The notes below the pieces were generated by a model, which saw nothing but the letters and a program-made list of their open reading frames with translations, was not told where the DNA came from and did not search any database. The position numbers and the translations under genes are program-made. This document shows, piece by piece, positions 14,642-23,481 of a stretch of 23,512 nt of DNA. How positions within the stretch are numbered: the first letter of the stretch is position 1; every line of letters begins with the position of its first letter. This stretch comes from Clostridiales bacterium (GTDB lineage Bacteria; Bacillota; Clostridia; Oscillospirales; Oscillospiraceae), in contig DQIA01000029.1 in the NCBI GenBank assembly GCA_003525905.1, positions 1 through 23,512 of the forward strand. The letters run 5' to 3'.

Positions 14642-15658
14642 ATGACGATCCGGGAAGAACTGGAATGGACCGAGCACCTTTGCCTCAGTGAGCGTGCGCA
14701 GTTTTCCGATGCCACGCGCGGCCGCCCGCGGCCGGAGGAGCCGCAGGAAAACGACGTGCGGACCTGCTATCAGCGGGACTCCGACCGCATCCTGCACAGC
14801 AAGTCCTTCCGCCGCCTTATGCACAAGACGCAGGTCTTCCTGCAGCCGGAGGGCGATCACTACCGCACGCGTATGACGCACACGCTGGAGGTCGCGCGCA
14901 TCGCGCGCACCATTACGCGCGCCCTGCGTCTGAACGAGGACCTGGCCGAGGCCATTGCCTTCGGCCACGATCTCGGCCACACGCCGTTCGGCCACGCGGG
15001 CGAGGTTGCGCTGACGGAGGTCATGGGCGAGCCGTTCCGCCATAACGAGCAGTCTCTGCGCGTTGTAGACGTACTGGAGAAGGACGGGCAGGGCCTGAAC
15101 CTGACCTATGAGGTCCGCATGGGCATCCTCGGCCATTCGAGCCACAGCCGCATGCCGGAGACGCTCGAGGGCCAGATTGTACGCAAATCCGACCAGATCG
15201 CCTATATCAACCACGACATCGACGACGCCATGCGCGCCGGGATCCTGACGAATGACGACATTCCGCGCGAGATCTCCGACGTGCTCGGCGAGACCCACCG
15301 CGAGCGCATCAATACGCTCGTGACGGATATGATCTTCCACTCACGCGGCACGGGAGAGCTGGGCATGACGCCCGAGATCGAGCAGACCATGCAGGCCCTG
15401 CGCCAGTTCATGTTTGAGCGCGTCTACAAGAATCCGGTCGCCAAGGGCGAGGAATCCAAGGCCCGCCGCATCCTGCAGGAGCTTTATACCTATTACATCG
15501 CCCATCCCGAGGCGCTGCCGCAGGATTTCCAGCCGCAGCTCACGTTCGAGGGACTTCCGCGCGTCGTGTGCGATTATATCGCGGGCATGACGGACAAATA
15601 TGCCATGTACAAGTATGACGAGCTGTTCATTCCGACCGGCTGGCAGGTGCGTGGCTGA
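14642..15658 (+). CDS. dgt: dGTPase-like deoxynucleotide triphosphohydrolase
   Basis: 338 aa. An HD-domain enzyme that removes triphosphate from dNTPs, probably dGTP first. Visible: HSKSFRRLMHKTQVF, MTHTLEVARIARTI with the first metal His, AFGHDLGHTPFGHAGE with the HD pair, and a downstream Asp in YINHDIDD. Members of this shorter type lie next to dnaG-rpoD in many Bacillota. The ATG at 14642 is preferred with GGGAGG 8 bases upstream; an ATG at 14636 would be too close to it. It is 14 bases from dnaG, so it is in the same operon. Confidence 0.93.
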   Translation: MTIREELEWTEHLCLSERAQFSDATRGRPRPEEPQENDVRTCYQRDSDRILHSKSFRRLMHKTQVFLQPEGDHYRTRMTHTLEVARIARTITRALRLNEDLAEAIAFGHDLGHTPFGHAGEVALTEVMGEPFRHNEQSLRVVDVLEKDGQGLNLTYEVRMGILGHSSHSRMPETLEGQIVRKSDQIAYINHDIDDAMRAGILTNDDIPREISDVLGETHRERINTLVTDMIFHSRGTGELGMTPEIEQTMQALRQFMFERVYKNPVAKGEESKARRILQELYTYYIAHPEALPQDFQPQLTFEGLPRVVCDYIAGMTDKYAMYKYDELFIPTGWQVRG

Positions 15659-15672
15659 AAGGAGGCAGAGCC

Positions 15673-17424
15673 GTGGCTTTTCCCCCGGCATTTCTGGATG
15701 AACTCAACGCCCGGAATCCCATCGAGGACGTCGTCGGGCAATATGTCGCGCTGACGCGCCGGGGCAGCAATCTGTTTGGCCTCTGCCCCTTCCATGGCGA
15801 AAAGACGCCATCGTTCTCCGTCGCGCCGGAGAAGGGCATTTTCTACTGCTTCGGCTGCCACAAGGGCGGCGGCGTGGTGAATTTCATCATGGAGATCGAG
15901 AACCTCACCTACGGCGACGCCGTGCGCTTTCTGGCAAAGCGCGCGGGCCTCGAGGTCCCGGACGATGGCGCTTATCAGTCGCAGTATAAGAAAAAAGAAC
16001 GGCTCTGGGCACTGTGCCGCGCGGCGGCACAGTTCTATCACGCCCAGCTCAAGACCCCGGCGGGAGAGGAGGCGCGGGCCTATCTGCAGAAGCGCGGTGT
16101 CTCCGGCCAGACGGTCACGCGTTTCGGCCTCGGTTATTCGCCGAATCGCTGGACGGCTCTGCTCGACGTCATGACGGCAAAGGGCTACACGAAGGAGGAA
16201 CTGCTTGAGGCGGGCCTCCTCAGCCAGAACCGCGACAAGGGGACGCTCTATGACCGCTTCCGCAACCGCCTGATGTTCCCCATCATCGACGTGCGCGGCA
16301 ATGTCATCGGCTTCGGCGGCCGCGTCATGGACGATTCGACGCCGAAGTACCTGAACTCGCCGGAAACGATTATTTTTAACAAGCGGCGGAACCTTTTCGC
16401 CATGAATGTCGTCAAGAAAAGCAAGCGGGAATTCATCATCCTCACGGAGGGCTATATGGATGCCATCGCGCTGCATCAATATGGCTTCGACTGTGCGGTG
16501 GCCTCGCTCGGCACCTCGCTGACGCAGGAGCACGCGGACATGCTGTCCAAATATACCGATGAGCTTGTGCTGACCTACGACGGCGACGAAGCCGGGCAGA
16601 ACGCCACCCAGCGCGCCATCCCCATGCTGGAGCGGACGGGCCTGCGGGTGCGCATCCTGCGGATGCGCGGCGCAAAGGACCCGGATGAATTCCTGAAGAA
16701 ATACGGCGCGGACCGCTTCCGCCTGCTGCTGGAGGGCTGCGAAAATCAGGCAGAGTACCGCCTGCGCTCACTGCAGATGCGCTTTGACCTCTCACAGGAT
16801 GAGCAGAAGGTGGAATTTGCCAAGCAGGCCGCCGCCCTTATCGCGGGCTTCGGCACGGCGGTGGAGCGCGAGGTCTACGGCACGCGTGCCGCCGAGGCGG
16901 CGGGGCTTTCGCCGGACGTGCTGCGCATGGAGATCGACCGCGCCCGCAAGCGCCTGCTGCGGCAGGAGAAGCGCGAGGAGACGCGCCGGGAGATGGACCC
17001 GGCCGCAGCCGTTCAGCCGTTCCAGCGCGAGCTGCGCTACGACAACGTCCGCTCCGCCGTGGCGGAGGAGGGCCTGCTGCGCATGCTGTTCCGCGAGCCT
17101 GCTCTGCTGGCGCAGACGGAGGGCCTGACGGCGGAGGATTTCTCCGTGCCGCTGTTCGGCCGGGTCTATGCCGCTCTGTGCGAGCGGTGGCAGAACGATC
17201 TTGCCATCACGCCTGCGGCGCTGGCAGACAGCCTGAGCCCGGCGGAAATGGCACATCTGACGGCCGTGCTGCAGAAGCAGGAGCCGCCGCTGTCCGAAAC
17301 GGCGCTGGCGGATTACCTGCGCATCCTGCGTGAGGAGCGGGCCAAGGCGCGCGTGAGCGACGCCAGCGACCTGCTTGCCATGCAGCGGGATCTGAAGAAG
17401 AAAAAAGGATATGGAGGTTCGTAA
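15673..17424 (+). CDS. dnaG: DNA primase
   Basis: 583 aa, slightly short of the usual 600. Makes RNA primers at the replication fork. N-terminal CHC2 zinc finger: LCPFHGEKTPSF then YCFGCHKGGG (about 38-66). The core domain follows with YRDR-like and FGGRVMDD motifs; the TOPRIM motif is at about 255-310 (EGYMDAIALHQYG, TYDGDEAGQ). The C-terminal part is the helicase-binding domain. GTG start with GGAGG 7 bases upstream. It is three bases from rpoD: the classic dgt-dnaG-rpoD macromolecular synthesis operon of Bacillota. Confidence 0.97.
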   Translation: MAFPPAFLDELNARNPIEDVVGQYVALTRRGSNLFGLCPFHGEKTPSFSVAPEKGIFYCFGCHKGGGVVNFIMEIENLTYGDAVRFLAKRAGLEVPDDGAYQSQYKKKERLWALCRAAAQFYHAQLKTPAGEEARAYLQKRGVSGQTVTRFGLGYSPNRWTALLDVMTAKGYTKEELLEAGLLSQNRDKGTLYDRFRNRLMFPIIDVRGNVIGFGGRVMDDSTPKYLNSPETIIFNKRRNLFAMNVVKKSKREFIILTEGYMDAIALHQYGFDCAVASLGTSLTQEHADMLSKYTDELVLTYDGDEAGQNATQRAIPMLERTGLRVRILRMRGAKDPDEFLKKYGADRFRLLLEGCENQAEYRLRSLQMRFDLSQDEQKVEFAKQAAALIAGFGTAVEREVYGTRAAEAAGLSPDVLRMEIDRARKRLLRQEKREETRREMDPAAAVQPFQRELRYDNVRSAVAEEGLLRMLFREPALLAQTEGLTAEDFSVPLFGRVYAALCERWQNDLAITPAALADSLSPAEMAHLTAVLQKQEPPLSETALADYLRILREERAKARVSDASDLLAMQRDLKKKKGYGGS

Positions 17425-17427
17425 GCG

Positions 17428-18546
17428 ATGGAAGAACAGGTGCAGATGAACGAGAAGCTCCGCGCGCTTTTGGAAAAGGCGAAGCGGGAGAAAAAGATCG
17501 CCTCCAAGGACCTCATCGATACGCTCGAGGCGATCAATGCGGATGAAAAGCAGACGGAGCTGATCTACGAGGCGCTGGACGAGGCCGGAGTGGAGATCGA
17601 CGTCTCCGACGTCGTGGAGCTGCTGTCCAAGCCGGAGGAGATGCTCCCGAGCGAGGAGGACCTCGAGCTGATCGAGGAGGAGAAGATCATCGACACGGAG
17701 GATCTCTCCGAAAATATGAGCCTGAACGACCCGGTGCGCATGTACCTCAAGGAGATCGGCAAGATCCCCCTGCTCACGCTGGAGGAGGAGCACAAGCTCG
17801 CCGTGCGCATGGCCGAGGGCGATGAAGAGGCCCAGAAAAAAATGACGGAGGCTAACCTTCGTCTCGTCGTTTCCATCGCAAAGCGTTATGTCGGCCGCGG
17901 CCTGCCGTTCCTCGATCTCATCCAGGAGGGCAATCTCGGCCTCATCAAGGCCGTCGGCAAGTTCGACTACACGAAGGGCTATAAATTCTCCACCTATGCG
18001 ACCTGGTGGATCCGACAGGCCATTTCCCGCGCCATTGCCGACCACGCCCGCACGATCCGCATTCCGGTACACATGGTCGAGACCATCAACCGCGTCTCCC
18101 GCGCCAACCATGAGCTGCTGCAGGAGCTGGGCCACGAGCCGTCGCCCGAGGAGATCGCGCACAAGCTGCATCTCCCGCTGGAGAAGGTCGAGGAGGTCAT
18201 GCGCATCGGGCAGGAGCCCATCTCACTCGAGACGCCGGTCGGCGAGGAGGATGACAGCCACCTCGGCGACTTCATTCAGGACGACGAGGCCGAGGAGCCT
18301 GCGGATGCCGCGTCCTATGCCATGCTGCGCGAGCAGCTGGCGGGCGTGCTGAAGACGCTCACGCCGCGGGAGGAGCGCGTGCTGCGCCTGCGTTACGGCC
18401 TGACGGACGGCCGCATGCATACGCTGGAGGAAGTCGGGGAAGAATTTAACGTCACACGCGAGCGCATCCGCCAGATTGAGGCGAAGGCTCTGCGCAAGCT
18501 GCGCCATCCGTCGCGTTCTAAAGTGCTGAAAGACTTTTTAGGATGA
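17428..18546 (+). CDS. rpoD: RNA polymerase primary sigma factor
   Basis: 372 aa, the size of the Gram-positive SigA. Region 1.1 is short and acidic (to about 95); region 1.2 begins at [20 protein letters not shown]. Region 2 is highly conserved: [71 protein letters not shown]. Region 4 carries [15 protein letters not shown] and the helix-turn-helix [20 protein letters not shown]. It directs housekeeping transcription, so it should recognise the TTGACA/TATAAT-type promoters reported here. GGAGG lies 10 bases before the ATG. Confidence 0.98.
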   Translation: MEEQVQMNEKLRALLEKAKREKKIASKDLIDTLEAINADEKQTELIYEALDEAGVEIDVSDVVELLSKPEEMLPSEEDLELIEEEKIIDTEDLSENMSLNDPVRMYLKEIGKIPLLTLEEEHKLAVRMAEGDEEAQKKMTEANLRLVVSIAKRYVGRGLPFLDLIQEGNLGLIKAVGKFDYTKGYKFSTYATWWIRQAISRAIADHARTIRIPVHMVETINRVSRANHELLQELGHEPSPEEIAHKLHLPLEKVEEVMRIGQEPISLETPVGEEDDSHLGDFIQDDEAEEPADAASYAMLREQLAGVLKTLTPREERVLRLRYGLTDGRMHTLEEVGEEFNVTRERIRQIEAKALRKLRHPSRSKVLKDFLG

Positions 18547-18575
18547 CAGCTGGAACGCCCCTGAAAAAATTTCTC

Positions 18576-18603
18576 TTGACTTTACGGAAAAAATCCGTAT
18601 GAT
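18576..18603 (+). promoter_or_regulatory. Promoter of acp with palindrome in its spacer
   Basis: TTGACT (18576-18581; five of six), 16 bases, TATGAT (18598-18603; five of six). Inside lies a perfect inverted repeat, TACGGA, A5, TCCGTA (18583-18599), filling the spacer and touching the -10 box. A protein bound there would block polymerase. Confidence 0.65.
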
Positions 18604-18658
18604 ATAGAGAGGAGAGAGGCGCGACTTTGCAGCGCGTCAAAGACAGGAGCGAAGAACG

Positions 18659-18889
18659 ATGTTTGAACGGATCACGACATATCTGGCAGAGCAGTTCGAT
18701 TTCCCGAAGGATTCGCTGCACTGGGATACGACGTTTAAGAGCCTGCAGCTTGACTCGATGGACATGGTCGAAATGATGATGGACATGGAAGAAGAGCTCG
18801 GCGTGGATTTTGACCAGAACGATATGGCAGAGCTGACCACCATCGGTGAGCTTGCCGATTACATTGAAAAGAAGCTGAACGAGGGCTGA
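18659..18889 (+). CDS. acpP: Acyl carrier protein
   Basis: 76 aa, acidic, standard size. The 4'-phosphopantetheine attachment serine is in the motif LQLDSMDMVEMMMDMEEELG (Ser33, DSMD), followed by the acidic helix expected of ACPs. It carries acyl chains in fatty-acid synthesis. AGGAG lies 9 bases before the ATG. It has its own promoter and is not beside other fab genes here; SRP RNA begins about 20 bases downstream. It could also serve a secondary acyl pathway. Confidence 0.93.
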   Translation: MFERITTYLAEQFDFPKDSLHWDTTFKSLQLDSMDMVEMMMDMEEELGVDFDQNDMAELTTIGELADYIEKKLNEG

Positions 18890-18908
18890 ATCAGGCCATT
18901 CCGGTCTG

Positions 18909-19188
18909 TGACAAGGTCGCACTAGTCGGGGAGATAGCGGTGCCCTGTGACCTGCAATCCGCTATAGCAGGGATGAACTCCCATACCCGGGTTCGTGCTG
19001 TTTTGCTGTCCGAATAAGCGGTGTTGAGGCATCGGTCTTGCGCAACGGGCTCCCGTGAACCATGTCAGGCGGGGAACCGAGCAGCATTAAGCGGATCTGT
19101 CCGTGTGCCGCAAGGACGCCGCTGCTGAGCTGGCTGTTCGGGAAACGGAAATGGTTCCGGATTCAAATATGGGTGTGCGATCTTGTCA
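18909..19188 (+). ncRNA. ffs: Signal recognition particle RNA, large bacterial type
   Basis: About 280 nt. The ends pair over 14 bases (18909-18922 with 19175-19188, with a G-U). The Alu-like part shows CGGGGAGATAGCGGTGCCCT, then CCTGCAATCCGCTATAGCAGGG as in Bacillus scRNA. The conserved S-domain follows: GGTGTTGAGG, GCGCAACGGG, GTGAACCATGTCAGG, and the Ffh-binding internal loop CGGGGAACCGAGCAGCATTAAG. It targets ribosomes making membrane and exported proteins. No clear promoter is visible; read-through from acp or a promoter inside its end is possible. Confidence 0.95.
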
Positions 19189-19208
19189 TGGATCGGAATG
19201 GACAATAG

Positions 19209-19244
19209 AACGCGCGGAAGGGACGCCCCTCCCGCGCGTTTTTT
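19209..19244 (+). terminator. Terminator of SRP RNA
   Basis: AACGCGCGG pairs with CCGCGCGTT; inside, AGGG pairs with CCCT. The stem leads into a T6 run, 20 bases past the RNA 3' end. Confidence 0.9.
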
Positions 19245-19256
19245 GCACCGGCGCGA

Positions 19257-19285
19257 TTGCAATTTGCGCTGTTTTCGCGTATACT
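19257..19285 (+). promoter_or_regulatory. Promoter of dnaX-ybaB-recR
   Basis: TTGCAA (19257-19262), 17 bases, TATACT (19280-19285; five of six), 20 bases before the dnaX start and just after the SRP RNA terminator. Confidence 0.65.
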
Positions 19286-19305
19286 ATGCACTGGGAGATG
19301 ATGAC

Positions 19306-20895
19306 ATGTATCAGGCACTTTACCGCAAATACCGCCCGCAGACCTTTGACGACGTCGTCGGTCAGCAGGGCGTGACCCAGACTCTGAAGAATCAGCTCCA
19401 GACCGGCCGCCTGAGCCATGCCTATCTGTTCACGGGCACGCGCGGAACCGGCAAGACGACCTGCGCCAAAATTCTGGCCAAGGCTGTGAACTGCGAAAAC
19501 CCGCAGGACGGCAACCCCTGCAACCGCTGCGCCGCCTGCCGGAGCATCGACGCGGGTGCATGCATGGACGTGCTGGAGATCGACGCCGCCTCGAATAACG
19601 GCGTGGACAGCGTCCGCGCCCTGCGCGACGATGCCGTCTATACCCCGGCGGAGGTCAAAAAGCGCGTGTATATCATCGACGAGGTGCATATGCTCTCGCT
19701 GAGCGCGTTCAACGCCCTGCTCAAGATCATCGAGGAGCCGCCGGAGCACCTGCTGTTCATTCTGGCGACGACGGAGCTGCACAAGGTGCCCGCCACGATC
19801 CTGTCGCGCTGCCAGCGCTTTGCCTTCCGGCGCATCGTGCCGGAGGATATCGTGGGCCGTCTGAATTATATCGCCTATCAGGAGAGCATCGAGCTCGAGC
19901 CGGATGCGGCTGCGTTTCTGGCGCGGCTGGCAGACGGCGGTCTGCGCGATGCGGTGAGCCTGCTCGACCAGTGCGCCTCCGCTGCGCAGGGCGCGGTGAC
20001 GGTCGATGAGGCCTGCAAGGTCCTCGGCCTCGCGGGCGCGAGGCAGACGGCGGCGCTCATGGAGGCCGTTGGCAGGCATGATGCGGCTGCAGCACTCTCG
20101 ATTTTCAACACGCAGTATGCCGAGGGCAAGGACCTCGGCGCCATGCTGGACGAGCTGTGCGCCGTGGCGCGCGACCTGCTCATCCTGCGCACGGCCCCGC
20201 AGGCCGGGATCCAGATGATCTCCGGCATCTGCACGCCGCAGGAGCTGCGCACGCTGCAGCCGCTGCTCAGCCCGGGCGAGCTGCTGCGCATCACGGCCGT
20301 CCTGCGCGATACGGCGGCGGGCTTCAATGCCAGCGCGAACCGCCGCATCGACGCCGAGCTCTGCCTTGTGCGCCTGTGCGAGCCGGAGGCCAGTCTGGAT
20401 GCCGAGTCGCTCAATGCCCGCCTGTGCCGCGTGGAGGAGCGTCTGGCGCGCGGTGTCGTGCCCGTCGCTGCCGCACCGCAGCAGGAGGAGCAGGCGCAGC
20501 AGGAACAGGCAGCGCCGGAGGAGCCGGAGACGGCCCCGGAGCCGCAGCAGCCTGCGCCGTCCGAGGCCCCGCCGGGCTTCTGGCCGGAGCTCGTCAAGCG
20601 GCTGAAAACGACGCTCCCGCTGCCGGAGCAGGCCATGTTCTCCACGCAGGACAATGCGCCGGTGCGCGGTACGCTGCACGGGGACGTTCTGGAGCTGCAG
20701 ACGGAGACGGAATTCGTGCGGAACCTCATCAACAAGCCGGAGGTCCTCCGGCCGGTGTCGGACGCCGCCACGGCCCTGCTGGGCAGGCCTGTGCGGGTGC
20801 GCATTGCTTCCGGAAAGGCAGAAAAGCCAAACGAGGGCTTTGAACGGCTCGTGAGCTTCGGCCAGGAGCACCCCGAGCTGGTCGATTTGAAATAA
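19306..20895 (+). CDS. dnaX: DNA polymerase III subunits gamma and tau
   Basis: 529 aa. The clamp-loader ATPase: YRKYRPQTFDDVVGQ at the start, Walker A GTRGTGKTTCAK (about 45), four zinc-ligand cysteines (CENPQDGNPCNRCAACRS), Walker B IIDEVHML, and sensor/arginine finger ILSRCQRF. After about 385 a linker rich in Gln, Glu, Pro and Ala leads to a tau-like C-terminal domain. No A AAA AAG-type frameshift site was seen, so only full-length tau is expected. The ATG at 19306 is chosen for GGGAG 9 bases upstream; the longer open frame enters the SRP RNA. Confidence 0.96.
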   Translation: MYQALYRKYRPQTFDDVVGQQGVTQTLKNQLQTGRLSHAYLFTGTRGTGKTTCAKILAKAVNCENPQDGNPCNRCAACRSIDAGACMDVLEIDAASNNGVDSVRALRDDAVYTPAEVKKRVYIIDEVHMLSLSAFNALLKIIEEPPEHLLFILATTELHKVPATILSRCQRFAFRRIVPEDIVGRLNYIAYQESIELEPDAAAFLARLADGGLRDAVSLLDQCASAAQGAVTVDEACKVLGLAGARQTAALMEAVGRHDAAAALSIFNTQYAEGKDLGAMLDELCAVARDLLILRTAPQAGIQMISGICTPQELRTLQPLLSPGELLRITAVLRDTAAGFNASANRRIDAELCLVRLCEPEASLDAESLNARLCRVEERLARGVVPVAAAPQQEEQAQQEQAAPEEPETAPEPQQPAPSEAPPGFWPELVKRLKTTLPLPEQAMFSTQDNAPVRGTLHGDVLELQTETEFVRNLINKPEVLRPVSDAATALLGRPVRVRIASGKAEKPNEGFERLVSFGQEHPELVDLK

Positions 20896-20939
20896 TTGAA
20901 ATAACTGAATTTGATTTGGCAGAAAAGGAGAAATACACC

Positions 20940-21284
20940 ATGGCAAAAGGCGGTTTCCGCGGCCCGATGGGCGGCGGCATGAACATGAACATGATCAAGC
21001 AGGCCCAGAAAATGCAGCAGGACATGCTGAAAATGCAGGAGGAGCTGGAGGTCAAGCAGTATGAGGCTGCTGCGGGCGGCGGCGTGGTCAAGGCCGTTGT
21101 GAACGGCAAGCACGAGGTCGTCTCCCTGACGATCGACCCGGAGGCCGTGGACCCCGAGGATGTCGAAATGCTGCAGGATATGGTCGTGGCCGCAGTGAAC
21201 GAGGCCATGCGCAAGGCCGAGGCCGAGGCGTCGCAGAATATGTCCCGCCTGACCGGCGGCCTGAATCTCGGCGGCCTGTTCTGA
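20940..21284 (+). CDS. ybaB: YbaB/EbfC family nucleoid-associated protein
   Basis: 114 aa, typical. A Gly/Met-rich N terminus (MGGGMNMNMIKQAQKMQQDM) leads into the family core: an amphipathic helix, AAAGGGVVKAVVNGKHEVVS, then LTIDPEAVDPEDVEMLQDMV and a C-terminal helix. It binds DNA as a dimer. AAGGAG lies 9 bases before ATG 20940; an in-frame TTG at 20916 is a poorer option. Its stop shares one base with the recR start. The dnaX-ybaB-recR order is conserved in many bacteria. Confidence 0.95.
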   Translation: MAKGGFRGPMGGGMNMNMIKQAQKMQQDMLKMQEELEVKQYEAAAGGGVVKAVVNGKHEVVSLTIDPEAVDPEDVEMLQDMVVAAVNEAMRKAEAEASQNMSRLTGGLNLGGLF

Positions 21285-21883
21285 TGCGCGTTTTTCCCGC
21301 CGCATTGGAGCGGCTGACGGAACAGTTTGCCAAGCTGCCGGGCATCGGCGGCAAGACGGCACAGCGGCTGGCGTTTTACTTACTGTCCCAGCCGCAGGAG
21401 GAGGCGGAGGAATTCGCCGACGCCCTGCTCGAGGCGCGGAAGTCTGTCCACCTGTGCCCCGTGTGCCAGAACCTGACGGACCGTGACATCTGCCCCATCT
21501 GCGAGGATGAGGAGCGTGACCACGGTCTCGTCTGCGTCGTGGCGGAGCCAAAGGATGTTGTCGCCATGGAGCGCGCCCGGGAATACCACGGCGTGTACCA
21601 TGTGCTGCACGGCGTGATCTCCCCGCTGAATCAGGTCGGCCCGGACGATCTGCGCATCCGCGAGCTGCTTGAGCGTGTCGGCAAGGGCGGCGTGCGCGAG
21701 GTCATCATGGCCACGAACCCGGACACGGAGGGCGAGGCGACCGCCATGTACCTTTCCCGCCTGCTGCGCCCGCTGGAGGTGCGCGTGACGCGCCTTGCCT
21801 ACGGCATTCCCGTCGGCAGCCAGCTGGAGTATGCCGACGAGGTCACGCTGCTGCGCGCGCTCGAGGGCAGAAGAGATATCTGA
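21284..21883 (+). CDS. recR: Recombination mediator RecR
   Basis: 199 aa, the standard length. Works with RecO/RecF to load RecA at gaps. The N-terminal helix-hairpin-helix (LPGIGGKTAQRLAFYLLS) precedes a C4 zinc finger (CPVCQNLTDRDICPIC at about 57-72) and a TOPRIM domain (LVCVVAEPKDVVAMERA, GVISPLNQVGPDDLRI, MATNPDTEGEATAMYL, RLAYGIPVGSQLEY). The start overlaps the ybaB stop by one base, so translation is coupled. Last gene of the unit. Confidence 0.97.
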   Translation: MRVFPAALERLTEQFAKLPGIGGKTAQRLAFYLLSQPQEEAEEFADALLEARKSVHLCPVCQNLTDRDICPICEDEERDHGLVCVVAEPKDVVAMERAREYHGVYHVLHGVISPLNQVGPDDLRIRELLERVGKGGVREVIMATNPDTEGEATAMYLSRLLRPLEVRVTRLAYGIPVGSQLEYADEVTLLRALEGRRDI

Positions 21884-21923
21884 AAAACCGCTGCGATCCG
21901 AGCAATGGACCGCAGCGGTTTTT
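21883..21923. terminator. Bidirectional terminator between recR and degV-type gene
   Basis: AAAAACCGCTGCG and CGCAGCGGTTTTT form a perfect 13-pair stem with a 15-base loop. It serves recR (plus) and, on the minus strand, the tetR-degV unit that ends at 21950. Confidence 0.92.
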
Positions 21924-21949
21924 CTGTAATTCTATGAATTCTATGTGGC

Positions 21950-22825
21950 TCAGCGCGCTGTTCCGAGGAAGAACAGGGCCAGTGTGCCGGGGCCGGAGTG
22001 CGCACCGATGACCGGGCCGACGTAGTTGATCTCGATGCGCGGGACGTGCAGGCGGCGGCGGACCTCCTGCGCCAGGAATTCCGCGTCTGCAAGGCAGTCG
22101 CCGTGGCTGATGAAGACGGTCTGCTTTTCCGGCTCAATGGCGCTTCTCTCCATGCGGTCGACCAGCGCGAGGATGGAATTTTTGCGGCCGCGGGCCTTCG
22201 AGACGTTGATGAGGTGGCCTTCGTTGTCCACATGGAGCACGGGCTTGATGCCGAGTGCGCTGCCGACGAGGGCCGTCGCCGCCGAGACGCGGCCGCCGCG
22301 CTTCAGGAAGAACAGATCGTCGACCGTGAACCAGTGGCACAGGTGCAGGCGGTTGTCTTCAGCGTACTTTGCAGCCTCCTCCAGCGTTGCGCCGTGCTTC
22401 AGCTCCTGCACGGTCAGCCAAACCAGCAGGCCCTGACCCATGGAGGCGCACAGCGTGTCGACCGTCAGAACCTTCCGCTCGGGATAGCGCTCGCGCAGCT
22501 CCTGCGCGGCGATCTCGGAGGCGCTGTAGGTGCTGCTCAGGCCGGATGAGAAGCCGAGATACAGCACGTCCTTGCCCTGCTCCAGATGGCGGGACATTGC
22601 CGTGAGGAACGTTTCGACGTTCGCGGCTGCGGTCTTGGCGTTTGCGCCGCTGCGCAGCATGCCGTAAAACTCGCTGGTTTTGATCTCGCGCTCATCCGGA
22701 TAGTCCAGGAAGGTCCGGTCGCCGCAGTTGACACTCAGCGGGATGATATCCACGCCCAGCTCCTGCTCCAGTGCCGGATTCAGGTCAGCAGAGGAGTCGG
22801 TCATCACAACATAATTCTTTTCCAT
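21950..22825 (-). CDS. DegV family fatty-acid-binding protein
   Basis: 291 aa, usual size. Landmarks: MTDSSADLNPALEQELGVDI at the start, TAAANVETF, LGFSSGLSSTYSASEIAAQE with the Ser residues that hold the carboxylate, TVDTLCASMGQGLLV, LFFLKRGGRVSAATALVGS and a C-terminal FISHGD segment. DegV proteins bind a fatty acid; the FakB members present it to the FakA kinase for phospholipid synthesis. No fakA is in the window. It is 5 bases after the tetR-type gene, so cotranscribed and probably under its control. GGGAGG lies 8 bases before the ATG. Confidence 0.93.
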   Translation of the reverse strand: MEKNYVVMTDSSADLNPALEQELGVDIIPLSVNCGDRTFLDYPDEREIKTSEFYGMLRSGANAKTAAANVETFLTAMSRHLEQGKDVLYLGFSSGLSSTYSASEIAAQELRERYPERKVLTVDTLCASMGQGLLVWLTVQELKHGATLEEAAKYAEDNRLHLCHWFTVDDLFFLKRGGRVSAATALVGSALGIKPVLHVDNEGHLINVSKARGRKNSILALVDRMERSAIEPEKQTVFISHGDCLADAEFLAQEVRRRLHVPRIEINYVGPVIGAHSGPGTLALFFLGTAR

Positions 22826-22830
22826 CGTTC

Positions 22831-23463
22831 TTACCTCCCGGAGTTCTTTACATAATACAGAAGGATCTCCGCAGACGAGCGGATGATCTTCATTTGTGTT
22901 GCTTCGTCGATCAGAATGCGGAAATTGACGCCGCCCGTGAGCAGGTTCACGAGATTGAGGTAGACCATCTCAAGATCGAGATCGCGGCGGACGGAGCCGT
23001 CCTCCATGCCGCGCACGAGCGCCTCGCGCCCCGGTTTGTCCAGCCCGGTCGCCACGGGGCGGCTGAAGCACATGTAGCGCACGGATTCCGTCAGCTGCTC
23101 GCGCAGGGCATAGAACGCCATGTCCTGCAGAAAGCGGATGTATTCCGGATGGGCCTCGTAGGTATCGATATATGCACCCAATATGCGGGAAAACGTCTCA
23201 TAACCGTTCTCCGGCGCGCCGCTCCGGGCGGCCTCGCAGCGCGCACTGTGCTCGGCGAGATATGCGTCGAGCAGATGATTGGCGACGGCGACGGCAATGG
23301 CCTGCTTGCTGCCGAAATAGCGGTAGACGGACATCGGCGTCAGATCGGCGTCCTCGGCGATCTCGGCGATGGTGGTCTTGTCAATGCTCTGGGCGAGGAA
23401 GCGCCCCTGTGCCGCCCGAATGACGGCGGCGCGGTTCTGCTCGCGCAGCTCCTTTTGGGTCAT
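22831..23463 (-). CDS. TetR family regulator upstream of degV-type gene
   Basis: 210 aa. The N-terminal helix-turn-helix is typical: AAVIRAAQGRFLAQSIDKTT, then IAEIAEDADLTPMSVYRYFGSKQA at about 33-56. A helical ligand domain follows (about 60-205). The ribosome site is weak (GGGGTG 4 bases before ATG). A palindrome 18 bases upstream of the start is a candidate operator. The gene directly precedes a DegV-family gene, so the ligand may be a fatty acid or acyl-CoA; this is inference only. Confidence 0.9.
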   Translation of the reverse strand: MTQKELREQNRAAVIRAAQGRFLAQSIDKTTIAEIAEDADLTPMSVYRYFGSKQAIAVAVANHLLDAYLAEHSARCEAARSGAPENGYETFSRILGAYIDTYEAHPEYIRFLQDMAFYALREQLTESVRYMCFSRPVATGLDKPGREALVRGMEDGSVRRDLDLEMVYLNLVNLLTGGVNFRILIDEATQMKIIRSSAEILLYYVKNSGR

Positions 23464-23481
23464 AAGGCACCCCAGCTTTCT

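Noticed and set aside
19183..19305. N-terminal extension of DnaX
   Set aside because: It runs from the end of SRP RNA through its terminator and the dnaX promoter; DnaX proteins begin at MYQALYRKYRP.
19306..20895. Programmed frameshift in dnaX making a short gamma subunit
   Set aside because: No A-rich slippery heptamer with a following hairpin was found in the linker region.
19186..20946. 586-codon open frame on the minus strand
   Set aside because: Antisense shadow of dnaX, with no ribosome site and no recognisable motif.
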